Source: Paenibacillus_AB hodogayensis
GTDB lineage: Bacteria; Bacillota; Bacilli; Paenibacillales; NBRC-103111
Assembly (NCBI RefSeq): GCF_039536325.1
Contig: NZ_BAAAYO010000009.1
Span: forward strand, 62,001 to 126,000
DNA: 64,000 bases
Reading direction: 5' to 3'
Every line of letters begins with the position of its first letter. Position 1 is the stretch's first letter. A model generated the notes under the pieces. It saw only the letters and a program-made list of their open reading frames with translations, did no database searches and was not told where the DNA came from. Below are positions 8,439 through 16,792 of this stretch, piece after piece. The position numbers and the translations under genes were made by a program.

Positions 8439-9199
8439 ATGAAGCTGCAAGGGAAAGCCGCCGTCATTACGGGGCCGCATCGGGAATGGGCAAGGAAATG
8501 GCTCTGCTGTTCGCCAAAGAAGGAGCGCGCGTCGTCGTCGCCGACATTAACGAAGCGGCGGTCAACGCCGTCGTGCAGGAAATCGTCGCTGCCGGAGGAG
8601 AGGCTGTCGGGACGGTGACGAACGTTGTCAAAGAAGAAGACGTCGCGCAGATGATCGACACCGCCGTCCAGCGTTTCGGCAAACTGGATATATTGGTGAA
8701 CAACGCCGGTATCATGGACCAGATGATGTCCGCCGAAGCGGTGACGGACGAGATGTGGAACCGCGTCATGGACATTAACGTTACCGGGCCGATGAGAGCC
8801 ATTCGCAAAGCGATCCCGCTCATGACGAAGCAAGGTCACGGCGTCATTATTAATACGGCTTCCGTCGGCGGGCTGTACGGGTCGCGAGCCGGCCTCGCCT
8901 ACACCGCCTCCAAGCACGCGGTCGTCGGCATGACCAAAAATGTCGGCTTTCAATACGGCAAGCTCGGCATCCGCTGTAACGCGATCGCCCCGGGCGCCGT
9001 CGCCACCAATATCGGCACGGGCATTACGCAGCCCGATCCGTTCGGGTTGGAGCAGGCGATGGCCGGCATGGGCTTGCAGCGCGGTGAAGCGGCCGAACCG
9101 GTGCGCATCGCGACAGTCGCCCTGTTCCTCGCCTCCGACGACTCCAGCTTTGTCAACGGCACGGTCATTACCGCGGACGGCGGCTGGTCGGCTTACTAA
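8439..9199 (+). pseudogene. Short-chain dehydrogenase/reductase, frameshifted at the NAD motif
   Basis: The start region encodes MKLQGKAAVITG from the ATG at 8439, behind an AGGATGAGGA ribosome site. The rest of the protein (GAASGMGKEMALLF onward, with NNAG, the YTASK catalytic Tyr/Lys pair and PGAV) is in another frame. The break falls in the G-run at about 8471-8474: one more G would restore the TGAASGMG cofactor motif. About 253 residues would result from the repaired gene, the normal SDR length. A start in the second frame (ATG 8429) gives a protein lacking the first beta strand. This could be a genuine mutation or a sequencing error. Apart from the shift, the frame is intact to the end. 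Confidence 0.8.
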
Positions 9200-9328
9200 G
9201 CTTCTGATCGCGCCCGCCACCGGGGACAGCTGGACAGACGTCAGTCTAGGGCGGTTCGGGTAAACAAGCGTAGCGGTTACGGGACAACCCTGATCGTTTC
9301 GTTAGAAAGTCGCTTCATCTACACGGTC

Positions 9329-9382
9329 AAAAAGCCGGCAAGCGAGCAGTCCGTCCAGGACTCTCCCGCTTCGCCGGCTTTT
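9329..9382. terminator. Bidirectional terminator
   Basis: Arms around AAAAAGCCGGC (from 9329) and GCCGGCTTTT (to 9382) are flanked by an A-run on the left and a T-run on the right. It can therefore stop both the SDR transcript and the minus-strand germination operon that ends at 9424. Confidence 0.75.
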
Positions 9383-9423
9383 GCCGTTTGCCGTTTTCTT
9401 TACGTAAACCTTCGTCTGCGCGC

Positions 9424-10512
9424 TTATCGCGACGTCAACCGCTTCCGGACCGCGCCAATCGCCGCGATCGCAAGCGGAATGACCAGCACATGCAGCATGG
9501 AATAGACGGACCATACCTTTTGGATAATTTCCCCGACATAAACGGTGTTGATGTACGTATTCCAGGCAATGACGAGCACAAGCATGGCCAGCGGATAGAC
9601 CAGCGGTTGGTAGCTTTTCAGCCGACATAACGTTTGGAACCCTTTCAGCATCGAGAAAAACAGCAGCATCGTCTTCATGAAAAACGTCAGTACCCAAATC
9701 GTGATGAGTAGTCCTTCCACGCGCTGCAGGAAATTGCCGATATTGATCGTCTTGGCCAGCGCGAAGGCGGGAAACGTACTGTTGGCGGACTGCTGGACGC
9801 CGAGCACAAGCACGCTCAACAGCACGACGGTCGATAGCATCAGAGAGCCCAGGGCGGTTCCTGCCAAGTAGCCGTGTGAAGCCTTCTTCCCTTCCCTGAC
9901 GAGCGGAATGAACATAAGCAGCACGACCAACTCCTGAAACATCGCGGAATGCAAGCCGGCTTTGACGACCGGGGCCCAGCCTTTTTCCAGAACGGGCTTG
10001 ATGTGATTCCAATCGATCTGGGGCAGCAGCGCGAGCGCCAGAAAAAGGAACAGGACGATGACCCATGGAAACATCAGTTCGCCTACGCGAGCCAGCACCA
10101 CGATGCCGAGACGGGCGCACATGACAACGGCCGCCAAAAATAGGATCTGGATCGCTTCGATCGGCGTCTCCGGCATAATCTCGCTGGACAGGAAAAAGCC
10201 CAAGTTGCCGAGCAGCGTGCCGGCCAGAATGAGGAAATAAAACAAATACAGCAGCGTCAACGCTTTGCCAGCCCATGTCCCGAGCGCCGCCTCGTGTATT
10301 TCGAACAGCGTCCGGCCCGGATACAGCCGGGTCAGGACGATATAAAGCGCAACCATCGCCATATTGATCATCAGGCTGACCAGCGAGGAAAGCCAGGCAT
10401 CTCCCCCGGCGGTTCCCGCCAGCCCGGCCGGCGTCACCAGGATGGACGTTCCTACCGTCAAGCCGAATGTCATGATAAAAAACTGCCGTCCGGCCAGACC
10501 GTTCTCCCTCAT
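9424..10512 (-). CDS. GerB-type spore germination permease (operon 1)
   Basis: A 362-residue integral membrane protein of the GerAB/amino-acid-permease-like family with about ten helices. The opening GRQFFIMTFGLTVGTSILVTPAGLA is characteristic of endospore germinant receptors, where the B subunit binds germinant in the spore inner membrane. The start is taken as ATG 10512 by analogy with the operon 3 copy; a GTG at 10521 is an alternative. It is the last gene of the operon, just after a 74-residue small membrane protein. The hydrophobic segment pattern is complete and nothing appears truncated. Confidence 0.9.
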   Translation of the reverse strand: MRENGLAGRQFFIMTFGLTVGTSILVTPAGLAGTAGGDAWLSSLVSLMINMAMVALYIVLTRLYPGRTLFEIHEAALGTWAGKALTLLYLFYFLILAGTLLGNLGFFLSSEIMPETPIEAIQILFLAAVVMCARLGIVVLARVGELMFPWVIVLFLFLALALLPQIDWNHIKPVLEKGWAPVVKAGLHSAMFQELVVLLMFIPLVREGKKASHGYLAGTALGSLMLSTVVLLSVLVLGVQQSANSTFPAFALAKTINIGNFLQRVEGLLITIWVLTFFMKTMLLFFSMLKGFQTLCRLKSYQPLVYPLAMLVLVIAWNTYINTVYVGEIIQKVWSVYSMLHVLVIPLAIAAIGAVRKRLTSR

Positions 10513-10536
10513 TACGCACACCTACCCTATCGACGG

Positions 10537-10761
10537 TTATGATAGCAGCCCGCTCAGCGGCCGCGTAGCCGCGCGAATCCAATCGAGCGGACGGGGCATG
10601 GGCAGCCCCAGCCATTCCGCCCCGATGGCGGCAAAGGCGATGGTCCACAATATCCCGAACACGACCGTATCCCGCGTCGAGCGCAGCTTCAACAGGCGAG
10701 GCGCTTCCGCAACCGGGACAAGGAGAAACAGCAAGGCCAGCGTCATGCTCCAGTTTATCAT
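10537..10761 (-). CDS. Small two-helix membrane protein of ger operon (D-subunit-like)
   Basis: A 74-residue protein with two hydrophobic segments (about residues 5-16 and 33-50). Its ATG overlaps the gerC stop as ATGA, showing it is translated with the operon. It shares AEAPxLxK and PxPLDxI motifs with the 77-residue protein at 62995-63228, which occupies the same place in another germination operon. Small two-helix D proteins are known in some germinant-receptor operons of Bacillus and modulate receptor function; equivalence here is inferred from size, topology and location. Confidence 0.8.
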   Translation of the reverse strand: MINWSMTLALLFLLVPVAEAPRLLKLRSTRDTVVFGILWTIAFAAIGAEWLGLPMPRPLDWIRAATRPLSGLLS

Positions 10762-11963
10762 TCCCTCATCTCCCGTCGTACCGGCTGGACGATGGAACCG
10801 ATGCGCCGTATGGTAACGTCCGCTTCGACGCTCACCTTCATCCCGCCGAAGCTGTCCTTCCATCGTTCCCGGTATTTGGCCCACACGCTTGGATATTTGC
10901 GGTGCAGCACCTCGCCAAACCCGAATATATCGGCCCCGTATTTCGTTTGCACTTCATGAATATTCCCTTCGAGAGAACGGGCGAATTTCTCGTTCAGTTT
11001 CTCCTGAATATTCTCGATCGTAGCCGGTTTGCTCAAATCCATCGAGCATTCTGCCGCATTCAGGTTCGTCTCGACGTCCAAACGAACGGTAAACTCCGGC
11101 TTGCCGTCTTCCCCGAGCGAGACGTCAATATCGCTGTCCGAATGGACAATTTCCACCCCTGCGATGCCGCTGCCCGGACACGGCACGTAGCCGATCGTCG
11201 TATGGACCTCGTCCAGCACGTAGTTGGCGGTCTTGCTTGAGCTTTCGTCCAGCCAGCCGACTAGCCGATCTTCTTCGAACACGCCCAGTCCGGCATGCTG
11301 GAGCAGCGCGTCGGGGTCGATCTTATGCAGGTTGCCGAGGGAGCTTCCCTTTTCCGCGCTGCCGGTCACATGAACGCCGGACAAGACCGGATTGGAGCCC
11401 TCCCGACCGAGCTCGGTAATGAATTTTTGCAGTGTGACTTTTCCCGTAGCCGCCCATTTCTGATGGGAAATCACGATGGACGTGTACAGCGAATTGGCGG
11501 GAACATGCTCGAACGGTGTCACGATCTTCAACACGTCCGCAGCCTGGGCTCCGCGAGAGACAAGCAAAAAAAAATCGGTCCGGAGCTGCTGATTGCGCGA
11601 AATAAAATCCAGCGTATCGCTAAGCCCCTTTCTCGCAAGCGCCTCGCCGAACACCAGCACGCGGACGTGGGACAAATAAAGCATCCGAGGCGCTTCTATG
11701 AGCATCCGCTGCAGCGCGTCCGGAACGGTCCTTCCTTCCGAGCTGTATGTGATGACGGGTGTCGCTCCGCTGGTGCTCTTCTGCGTTCTCACCTCATTGG
11801 GATTGAGTACCTGCGCCGTCACGGCGTAGCCGTTCTTGTGCAGGTCGATACCGAGCGCCACGACGACCGCCAGCTCATTCAGCTCCTTCCGGCTCCAGCA
11901 GCCGCTAAGCAGGACGGACAAACACGCAAGCAGCAGCACCGTCTTTGCCGCGCGGCCCCTCAT
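10758..11963 (-). CDS. Ger(x)C family germination lipoprotein (operon 1)
   Basis: A 401-residue lipoprotein with a signal peptide ending in LLSGC (Cys near residue 22) followed by WSRKELNELAVVVALGID, the standard start of GerC subunits. The C-terminal GerC domain includes the FGEVLHRKYPSVW segment. The ATG overlaps the gerA stop as ATGA. The C subunit is membrane anchored and needed for assembly of the germinant receptor. Order gerA-gerC-small protein-gerB differs from the classic A-B-C order and is shared with operon 3. Confidence 0.92.
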   Translation of the reverse strand: MRGRAAKTVLLLACLSVLLSGCWSRKELNELAVVVALGIDLHKNGYAVTAQVLNPNEVRTQKSTSGATPVITYSSEGRTVPDALQRMLIEAPRMLYLSHVRVLVFGEALARKGLSDTLDFISRNQQLRTDFFLLVSRGAQAADVLKIVTPFEHVPANSLYTSIVISHQKWAATGKVTLQKFITELGREGSNPVLSGVHVTGSAEKGSSLGNLHKIDPDALLQHAGLGVFEEDRLVGWLDESSSKTANYVLDEVHTTIGYVPCPGSGIAGVEIVHSDSDIDVSLGEDGKPEFTVRLDVETNLNAAECSMDLSKPATIENIQEKLNEKFARSLEGNIHEVQTKYGADIFGFGEVLHRKYPSVWAKYRERWKDSFGGMKVSVEADVTIRRIGSIVQPVRREMRE

Positions 11964-13465
11964 GGCGCGCCTTCCTCTTGCCCGGGCGCCGAACGGTCCG
12001 GGCTCTCATGGGCGAAATATTTCGCTACCGTTCTGCGGGACAGCCGCAGCAGCGCATCCTTCTGGCTTCTCCAGGTGAAAGGCGCGAACGAGGTCATATA
12101 GGGAATGCCCATGGACTCCAGACTGCATAGATGCAGCCCGAGCATCACCATGGCAATGATAATGCCGTACAAGCCGAACGAAGCGGCGATCCCCATCAGT
12201 ACGAATCGCAGCAGCCGGACCGAGATCCCGATGTTGAACGCCGGCAGAGCAAAGTTGGCGATCGCCGTAATGGAGACGACGATGACCATCGCCGCCGAGA
12301 CAAGTCCGGCCTCGACCGCCGCCTGCCCGATCACGAGCGTTCCGACGATCGATACCGACTGGCCGATCGATTTGGGCAGACGGATGCCCGCCTCCCGCAA
12401 TATTTCGAACGTTATCTCCATCGTAATCGCCTCGATAAACGCCGGGAACGGAATGCCTTCCCGTTGGCCGATCAGGCTCATCAGCAGATTGGTCGGTATC
12501 ATTTCCTGATGGAACGTCGTAATGGCGATATAGAAGGAGGGCGTCAGCAGCGAGATGGCGAAGCATAAGTAACGAAGAAGCCGGACGAGGCTGGCGAAAT
12601 CCCCCCGCTGATAGTAGTCCTCGCTGGATTGGAAAAACTGGGCGAACAGCGCCGGCACGACCAGCACGAACGGGGTCCCGTCCACGAACACCGCTATACG
12701 GCCTTCCAAAAGCGAGGAGGCGATCACATCGGGACGTTCGGAGTTGTAGACGGTCGGGAACGGGCTGTACCGCCGGTCCTGAATCAGCTCCTCGATATAG
12801 TTGCTTTCCAGGACACTGTCGAGTTCGAGCTGTACGATCTTGTCGAGCAGCCGCTGCAGCACGGCGGGATCGGCTTTGCCTTCGATGTGCATAACGGCCA
12901 CATCGGTCTGCGTATCTTTACCGAGCTTCGTCTGCCAGAGCCGCAGCCGCGGGTTCCGAATGCGCCGCCGGACGAGCGCCGTATTGTCGCGCAGCGATTC
13001 GGTGAAGCCTTCCCGCGGCCCGCGGACGACGGACTGCGAGCTCGCTTCCTGCACATCCCGCTGCTTCAGCTGCTCCGTCCCGATAGCCAGCGCGCGGTCC
13101 GCTCCTTGCAGAAAAACGACCGTATTGCCGCATAGCAGCGCGGCGGTCGCCTGTTGGAGCGTTTCGACGGACGCTACTTTTCCTTCCCGCACGATACGTT
13201 CCCGAAGCAGTTGGAGCAAGTCCTCCCCGGACCGCTCTAAGCCCGCATCGCGCCAGTTGACGTCCTGATGAATCGCTTCGAGTATGTGCCGCGGCTCGGC
13301 CATGCCTTCGATATATACCAGGAACCCGGGAACTTCGCCGAGTACGATATCGCGGTAAATAATATCCGGACTGTCGCCGATCCGCTCGCGCAGCGCCTGC
13401 TTGAATGAAGAAAGCTCCGCCCTCCCCCCGTCCGGGAACAAACCGTCTTGCACCGGAACTTCCAT
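11960..13465 (-). CDS. GerA-type spore germination protein (operon 1)
   Basis: A 501-residue receptor A subunit. It has a cytoplasmic N-terminal part of about 290 residues (including the GRIAVFVDGTPFVLVVPALF transition) and a membrane domain with several helices from about residue 290, with the family motifs REGIPFPAFIEAI and RLPKSIGQSVSIVGTLVIGQAAVEAGL. The start follows GGGGGGCGGACGGT. It heads a four-gene minus-strand operon. With GerB and GerC it should form a nutrient germinant receptor in the inner spore membrane. Ligand not predictable. Confidence 0.94.
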   Translation of the reverse strand: MEVPVQDGLFPDGGRAELSSFKQALRERIGDSPDIIYRDIVLGEVPGFLVYIEGMAEPRHILEAIHQDVNWRDAGLERSGEDLLQLLRERIVREGKVASVETLQQATAALLCGNTVVFLQGADRALAIGTEQLKQRDVQEASSQSVVRGPREGFTESLRDNTALVRRRIRNPRLRLWQTKLGKDTQTDVAVMHIEGKADPAVLQRLLDKIVQLELDSVLESNYIEELIQDRRYSPFPTVYNSERPDVIASSLLEGRIAVFVDGTPFVLVVPALFAQFFQSSEDYYQRGDFASLVRLLRYLCFAISLLTPSFYIAITTFHQEMIPTNLLMSLIGQREGIPFPAFIEAITMEITFEILREAGIRLPKSIGQSVSIVGTLVIGQAAVEAGLVSAAMVIVVSITAIANFALPAFNIGISVRLLRFVLMGIAASFGLYGIIIAMVMLGLHLCSLESMGIPYMTSFAPFTWRSQKDALLRLSRRTVAKYFAHESPDRSAPGQEEGAP

Positions 13466-13605
13466 ACCGTCCGCCCCCCTTCCTCTGTCTGGTTAGGGTA
13501 TCCAATTGCCGCGGATTCTATCAGAACGCGCAGGCAAAGGAGGGCAGGTCATAAGAAAAGCGTCGGATCGAGTTTAGCAAAATGAGCGGCGCGGCACGAA
13601 AAAAA

Positions 13606-13867
13606 GCCGGTTCCGCGGCTTTCGGCTCTCCGTAGTGCTCGAAGGAACACTAAATTGGCAAAATGGCGGACAGCCGGCGCGGATAAGGTTCTTTCGGACA
13701 TTAGCCGAGGCCTCCACCGCGAAAAAACGCCGGTTCCGCGGCTTTCGGCGCTCCATAGTGCTCGAAGGAACACTATATTGGCAAAATGGCGGACAGCCGG
13801 CGCGGATAAGGTTCTTTCGGACATTAGCCGAGGCCTCCACCGCGAAAAAACGCCGGTTCCGCGGCTT
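13606..13867. repeat. 123-bp tandem direct repeat, two units plus a partial third
   Basis: Units begin at 13606, 13729 and 13852 with the same start GCCGGTTCCGCGGCT. The two full copies are 123 bp and differ at only a few positions (for example CTCTCCGTAG versus GCGCTCCATAG, and ACTAAATT versus ACTATATT). The third is truncated after about 16 bases. Each unit contains short inverted arms (CCGCG near the end, CGCGG at the next start). Because 123 is divisible by three, long open frames occur on both strands, but none looks like a gene. It sits in the gap between germination operon 1 and the MFS gene. Confidence 0.9.
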
Positions 13868-14075
13868 AAATAAGCGATGACGGTTAACTTCGGTAACGAT
13901 GGCTTTAACGGGGTGCGCAGATAGATTAAAAAAGCTTCGGATCGAAGCCAATTCGATGAAGCGCAGCCGAATTTTAGAGGTTGCTTTTCTTGGTACAGAA
14001 TGTCGCTCTTCGACTTACACCGATTTACTGATTTACCGCTTTACCACTTTAGCGAAGTTAAACTTTCTGCAACGT
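13868..14075. other. Intergenic stretch without recognisable gene
   Basis: AT-richer sequence after the tandem repeat. It contains a GCTTCGGATCGAAGC-type inverted repeat near 13934 but no ribosome site followed by a plausible coding frame. Confidence 0.5.
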
Positions 14076-14106
14076 TAAAAAAAGCCGCAGGCAGGCGTCT
14101 ACGGCT
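14076..14106 (-). terminator. Intrinsic terminator of the MdtH-like gene
   Basis: On the minus strand AGCCG (14106-14102) pairs with CGGCT (14087-14083), followed by a run of seven T (14083-14077). It lies 110 bases after the MFS stop. Confidence 0.7.
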
Positions 14107-14215
14107 GTTCACTCTAGCGAGTGTACGTTCATTCAATTGGTCCCGGTCTCGGTCACCGGCACAGGCATGGGCCGAAGGAAGCATTTCGCAAGTACGGCCA
14201 AGTCTAAGACGTATT

Positions 14216-15433
14216 TCATGGCTGCGCCAAGTCGGAAGAATCTTTCTGAAAGCGGTTATGGCTGTCTTTCAGCTTGAACAATCTCCAGGAGGCCAGCAAG
14301 GCGACGAGCAGACAGACGAGCCACGGCAAGCCCGGTCTGCCGAGATGTGTGCCCAGATCGTAGAACCAGCCCCCTACAATCGTGCTCAACGCACCGCCGA
14401 TCGCCAACGAGTAGCCGTTAAAGCCGTAATACGAGGCGATCTGTCGCGGAGGAGCAAACGTCGGCACGACATCGATCAGCAGCGGGCCGGCGATCATCGT
14501 GCCGAGCGCGAATACGACCGAACCGGCCAGCAGCAGCCACACATTGAAGGCGAAAACAAACGCGAACAGCCCGAGACCCATGACGAGCGTGCCGAGCCCG
14601 ATCAGCATAAACCGGTTTTCAAACCGCTGAATGAGACGGGTAACGCGAAACTGCAAAACGACGACCGACAGCGAAATAGCGGCATAGACGTAAGCAACGC
14701 CGCTCTTGCTCCCGGTTACCGTCTCGGCCAGCTGCGGCAGCGTCAAGAACAGCTGCATGAACAAGTAGTAATATCCGACGAGGATAAGCGTGTACGTGAC
14801 AAAAGGCTTGTCCTTGAATATCGTCCGGATGTCCGCGAACACGCTGTCGCGCGAGAACTCCACCGTGAGCCTCGGCAGCGACCAGGCGATGACACAGCCG
14901 ATCACGATATAGATGCCCCCGGACACAAGCGACAAATAAAAAAAATCGAGCGAGCTCAGCACGCTGCCGACGATCGTCGAGGAAACCATGCCCAGATTGG
15001 ACACGATATTTTTGAACGAGAACAGTAATTTCCGATGCTCCTCCGGCGTGAGCCGCGCGAACGCAGCTTGATACGACGGATCGAACAGCGCTCCGCCCAG
15101 ACCGGAAACGATTGCCGCCGCGAAAAACTGCCACACCTCGCCGCAGAAGGCAAACGCCAAAAAGCCGACCGCGCGCACCCCGACGCCGATCACCAGCGTC
15201 TCTTTGCAGCCGAATCGGTCTGCCACGACGCCCCCGACGAACGTCAGCCCTTGCTGCGAAAACTGCCGGACGCCAAGCAGGACACCGGTTAGCGCCAGCG
15301 ACCATAGAAAGTGACCGGTCAAGTGCAGCGTCAAGTACGGAATCAAGGCGTAAAAACCCAAATTCATAAGAAAAGAACAGATGTACAGTGCTTTAATGCT
15401 GCTTGGCGCAACTCGCCACGCCTGCAATGCCAT
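14216..15433 (-). CDS. MFS transporter, MdtH-like drug efflux
   Basis: A 405-residue, about 12-helix transporter. RQFSQQGLTFVGGVVADRFG carries the MFS loop-2/3 motif in the form seen in MdtH, and the C-terminal GGWFYDLGTHLGRPGLPW is also MdtH-like (E. coli MdtH has a matching GGWLFDLG end). Expected to export drugs or metabolites with proton exchange. I prefer ATG 15433, which has AAAGGATGG upstream; ATG 15478 in frame lacks a ribosome site. It follows a TetR gene in the same direction, its probable local regulator. Substrate unknown. Confidence 0.85.
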   Translation of the reverse strand: MALQAWRVAPSSIKALYICSFLMNLGFYALIPYLTLHLTGHFLWSLALTGVLLGVRQFSQQGLTFVGGVVADRFGCKETLVIGVGVRAVGFLAFAFCGEVWQFFAAAIVSGLGGALFDPSYQAAFARLTPEEHRKLLFSFKNIVSNLGMVSSTIVGSVLSSLDFFYLSLVSGGIYIVIGCVIAWSLPRLTVEFSRDSVFADIRTIFKDKPFVTYTLILVGYYYLFMQLFLTLPQLAETVTGSKSGVAYVYAAISLSVVVLQFRVTRLIQRFENRFMLIGLGTLVMGLGLFAFVFAFNVWLLLAGSVVFALGTMIAGPLLIDVVPTFAPPRQIASYYGFNGYSLAIGGALSTIVGGWFYDLGTHLGRPGLPWLVCLLVALLASWRLFKLKDSHNRFQKDSSDLAQP

Positions 15434-15492
15434 AGCCGGCCACCATCCTTTTGCGCTCCGCGTCCCCTCGTGCCGCATCTTCGGGGTACACG

Positions 15493-15523
15493 ATAATGCA
15501 CGTGCGTGCTCTATGCATTATAG
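15493..15523 (-). promoter_or_regulatory. Extended -10 promoter and overlapping inverted repeat before MFS gene
   Basis: The minus strand reads TGCTATAAT, an extended -10 (TATAAT at 15523-15518). The arms ATAATGCA (15493-15500) and TGCATTAT (15514-15521) are inverted around 13 bases and overlap the -10. This suggests the transporter has its own, possibly repressible, promoter in addition to read-through from the TetR gene. Confidence 0.45.
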
Positions 15524-15572
15524 CAAGGATTTGGCACTTCGGCTCCCTTTTTTTGGAGATATACGGACTGGA

Positions 15573-16154
15573 TTATTTCAGCAGCGTGAGCGTCACCTCG
15601 ACGCAATGATCGGCCATCGTACGCGGCGGCCGGGCTTTCATCATGACGGTCAGTCCGATCAGCGAGACGACGAGCGTCTGCGCCAGCGCCTTGTCATTCT
15701 CTCCGGGCTCCAGTTCCCCCGCTTTCCTGCCTCGTTCGATCGCCTCTTGAAAAATAGCCGCGAGGTACATCTGGTGTTCTCTGGTCAGCACCTCAAACTT
15801 CTCATCGTGCGGGGCCAGCTCCACGATCGTATTGATGCAAAAGCATCCCCGGTTGCGGTTTCCGGCGTATTCCGCTTCGACAAGCCCTTCGAACAGGGAG
15901 CGAAAGCTTTCTTTCACAGATGTTTTGCTATGCAGAATGGAGCGCAGCGCGAGGGCATGGGCTTGCGTATATTTGCGCAGCGCCGCTTCGAACAGACCTT
16001 GTTTGTCCCCGAAAGCGGCGTACAGACTAGGTCTCTGAATGCCCATGGCGGACGTCAAATCGCTCAACGACGCGGCTTCGTATCCTTTTTCCCAGAACAG
16101 CTGCATGGCCGCGTCCAGCGCCTGTTCCACATCGAATTCCCGTCTCCGCACCAA
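15573..16154 (-). CDS. TetR/AcrR family repressor
   Basis: A 193-residue protein with an N-terminal TetR helix-turn-helix (LFWEKGYEAASLSDLTSAMGIQRPSLYAAFGDK, about residues 19-51) and a variable ligand domain. It begins at TTG 16154 or GTG 16151, both close to AGAGGTGG. The neighbouring downstream gene is an MdtH-like efflux transporter, so it probably represses efflux until an inducer binds. A 14-bp near-palindrome just before the start resembles the perfect palindrome before the MFS gene at 20163, which may be a second target. Confidence 0.9.
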   Translation of the reverse strand: MVRRREFDVEQALDAAMQLFWEKGYEAASLSDLTSAMGIQRPSLYAAFGDKQGLFEAALRKYTQAHALALRSILHSKTSVKESFRSLFEGLVEAEYAGNRNRGCFCINTIVELAPHDEKFEVLTREHQMYLAAIFQEAIERGRKAGELEPGENDKALAQTLVVSLIGLTVMMKARPPRTMADHCVEVTLTLLK

Positions 16155-16169
16155 TGGCCACCTCTTTTT

Positions 16170-16183
16170 GTATCGATCAGTAT
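16170..16183. promoter_or_regulatory. Probable TetR self-operator
   Basis: GTATCGATCAGTAT is a near-palindrome and matches 11 of 14 positions of GTACCGATCGGTAC at 20126-20139. It lies 15 bases before the TetR start, where bound repressor would block initiation or early elongation. Confidence 0.5.
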
Positions 16184-16237
16184 GATATGATTGTAATCTC
16201 TACGGGCAGGTCCGTCAAATCCCGCTCCTTTCAAGCC

Positions 16238-16669
16238 TTATTTAATCCGGTCGATGGACATACTGACTTTATAATTCGCAAACGGCAGCAGGCCGTCGAG
16301 CAGTTCGGACAATTGCCGCGAGTCGTCCACCGTAACGGCCATCCAGTAGCAGCCTTCCCCGCTGACCCGATGTACCTCGGCAATGCTTTCCTGGCTTGCC
16401 GCATACGCCTGAAATTTCTGGTGCGCCGCTCCCGAAGAGAGGAAAACCGTTACAAATGCCCGGACGGCAGGACCGACGCGGGAGGCATTCAAACGTATTG
16501 TATACCCTTCGATAACTCCGGCCTCCTCCAGTTTGCGCACCCGCGCACCGACGGCTTGGCCGGTCAGATGAACGCGCTCGCCGATTTCTTTGTTGGACAG
16601 CCGGGCGTCAGCCTGCAGCAGCTTCAAGATAGCCATGTCCAAATGATCCAACGTCAAGCCGCTTGTCAT
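16238..16669 (-). CDS. Lrp/AsnC family transcriptional regulator
   Basis: A 143-residue protein with an N-terminal AsnC-type helix-turn-helix (LDMAILKLLQADARLSNKEI through GQAVGARVRKLEEAGVI, about residues 8-55) and a C-terminal RAM ligand-binding ferredoxin-like domain. The ATG at 16669 follows AAAGGAAG at a suitable distance; the frame stays open upstream without a ribosome site. It is divergent from the UlaG-like gene at 16793, with 123 bases between, and so may regulate it. Amino acid or related effector is expected from the family. Confidence 0.9.
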   Translation of the reverse strand: MTSGLTLDHLDMAILKLLQADARLSNKEIGERVHLTGQAVGARVRKLEEAGVIEGYTIRLNASRVGPAVRAFVTVFLSSGAAHQKFQAYAASQESIAEVHRVSGEGCYWMAVTVDDSRQLSELLDGLLPFANYKVSMSIDRIK

Positions 16670-16792
16670 ATCGATAAACTTCCTTTCACCGCGTAAGCCG
16701 GTAAAGTGATTTGCTTTCAGCAAGTTATGTAGCGATGCACGCGATTCTTTTATAATTGTATCATACGCCATTTTCGAAAGGAGCGATTCGTG

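Noticed and set aside
9302..10648. Long minus-strand frame overlapping the GerB gene in another phase
   Set aside because: It has no membrane pattern and runs across gene boundaries. It is a shadow of the real gerB and small-protein frames.
13606..13867. CRISPR array considered for the tandem repeat
   Set aside because: Units are adjacent with no unique spacers, too long for CRISPR repeats, and no cas genes are present.
13549..13951. Open frames on both strands through the 123-bp repeat
   Set aside because: The repeat length divisible by three keeps frames open. No ribosome site or protein family fits.
14000..15028. Plus-strand frame opposite the MdtH-like gene
   Set aside because: It has no ribosome site and is Arg/Gln-rich, and the opposite frame is a clear 12-helix transporter.
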